Positions 5,504 to 5,540 of a DNA stretch of 5,540 nt are shown here, piece after piece. The position numbers were made by a program, and so were the translations under genes. A model generated the notes under the pieces. That model saw only the letters and a list, made by a program, of their open reading frames with translations. It made no database searches and was not told the origin of the DNA. Origin of the DNA: an uncultured Prevotella sp. (GTDB lineage Bacteria; Bacteroidota; Bacteroidia; Bacteroidales; Bacteroidaceae); NCBI GenBank assembly GCA_934230965.1, contig CAKQFW010000133.1, forward strand, positions 1-5,540, in the 5' to 3' direction. Every line of letters starts with the position of its first letter. The stretch's first letter is position 1.

Positions 5504-5540
5504 GAAGCCGCGCTTTGCGCGGCGCGGGGGAGGGGCTTCT

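Larger units (their letters stand above)
5086..5522. repeat. CGCGC-NNN-GCGCG mini-hairpins, right group
   Basis: Copies at 5086-5098 (loop TGC, followed by TTATTTT), 5152-5164 (loop TAC, followed by TTTTTG) and 5209-5221 (loop TAC, followed by TTTG). A related 6-bp form, CCGCGC-TTT-GCGCGG, is at 5508-5522. The first three lie beside ATTAAT boxes as in the left group. The last sits next to the right 21-base GC palindrome. Confidence 0.75.
3589..5540. other. Gene-free island of nested palindromic repeats
   Basis: About 1.95 kb with no credible coding sequence on either strand. The only longer open frames (minus strand, 3526-3873 and 4882-5064) share the segment TVLLWFAMLIIVEQGLRALF only because both lie on a copied repeat. 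AT-rich stretches with phased short boxes alternate with short very GC-rich hairpins. Modules recur in direct and inverted orientation, some truncated or interrupted. The repeat content continues to the right edge, so the island is probably cut by the window. No transposase, integrase or tyrosine-recombinase gene is present. Confidence 0.85.

Overview
The window looks like a piece of a Bacteroidota genome, most likely Bacteroidales and perhaps a Prevotella-type genus. Three things point there. The methionyl-tRNA synthetase is the Bacteroidota-like form, with a single CxxC/CxxC zinc knuckle, a KISTS signature and a fused C-terminal tRNA-binding domain. Its promoter has the TAnnTTTG form of the -7 box used in this phylum. 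Its start codon is preceded by an A-rich leader with no Shine-Dalgarno sequence. The genus-level placement is inference.

Layout. Bases 1-1323 hold the 3' part of a + strand AAA_14/DUF4143 ATPase; the reading frame is open through the left edge, so its start lies outside the window. A 111-base gap holds a promoter. metG follows (1435-3501, + strand, complete), and a strong 19-bp intrinsic terminator lies directly behind it (3537-3588). The two genes are co-oriented but functionally unrelated, and metG seems to have its own promoter.

From the terminator to the right edge, about 2 kb, I find no credible gene. The stretch is densely built from repeats. It contains (a) a cloverleaf-forming element in two copies; (b) two copies of a composite palindromic unit made of 11-bp-phased ATTAAT boxes, CGCGC-NNN-GCGCG mini-hairpins, phased GAATT boxes and a GGACGG/CCGTCC palindrome pair; (c) a 22-bp tandem repeat inside a 15-bp inverted repeat; (d) three ArgR-box-like 14-mers; (e) a 20-bp minisatellite; and (f) 21-base GC palindromes in opposite orientation near both ends of the island. 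Two copies of unit (b) match nearly base for base at an offset of exactly 1200.

The modules recur in both orientations and are nested, truncated and inserted in one another. This suggests a pile-up of non-autonomous palindromic intergenic elements behind a housekeeping gene, or possibly a structured DNA/RNA locus. No transposase, RNA gene or CRISPR array is visible. What the island does cannot be settled from this window.
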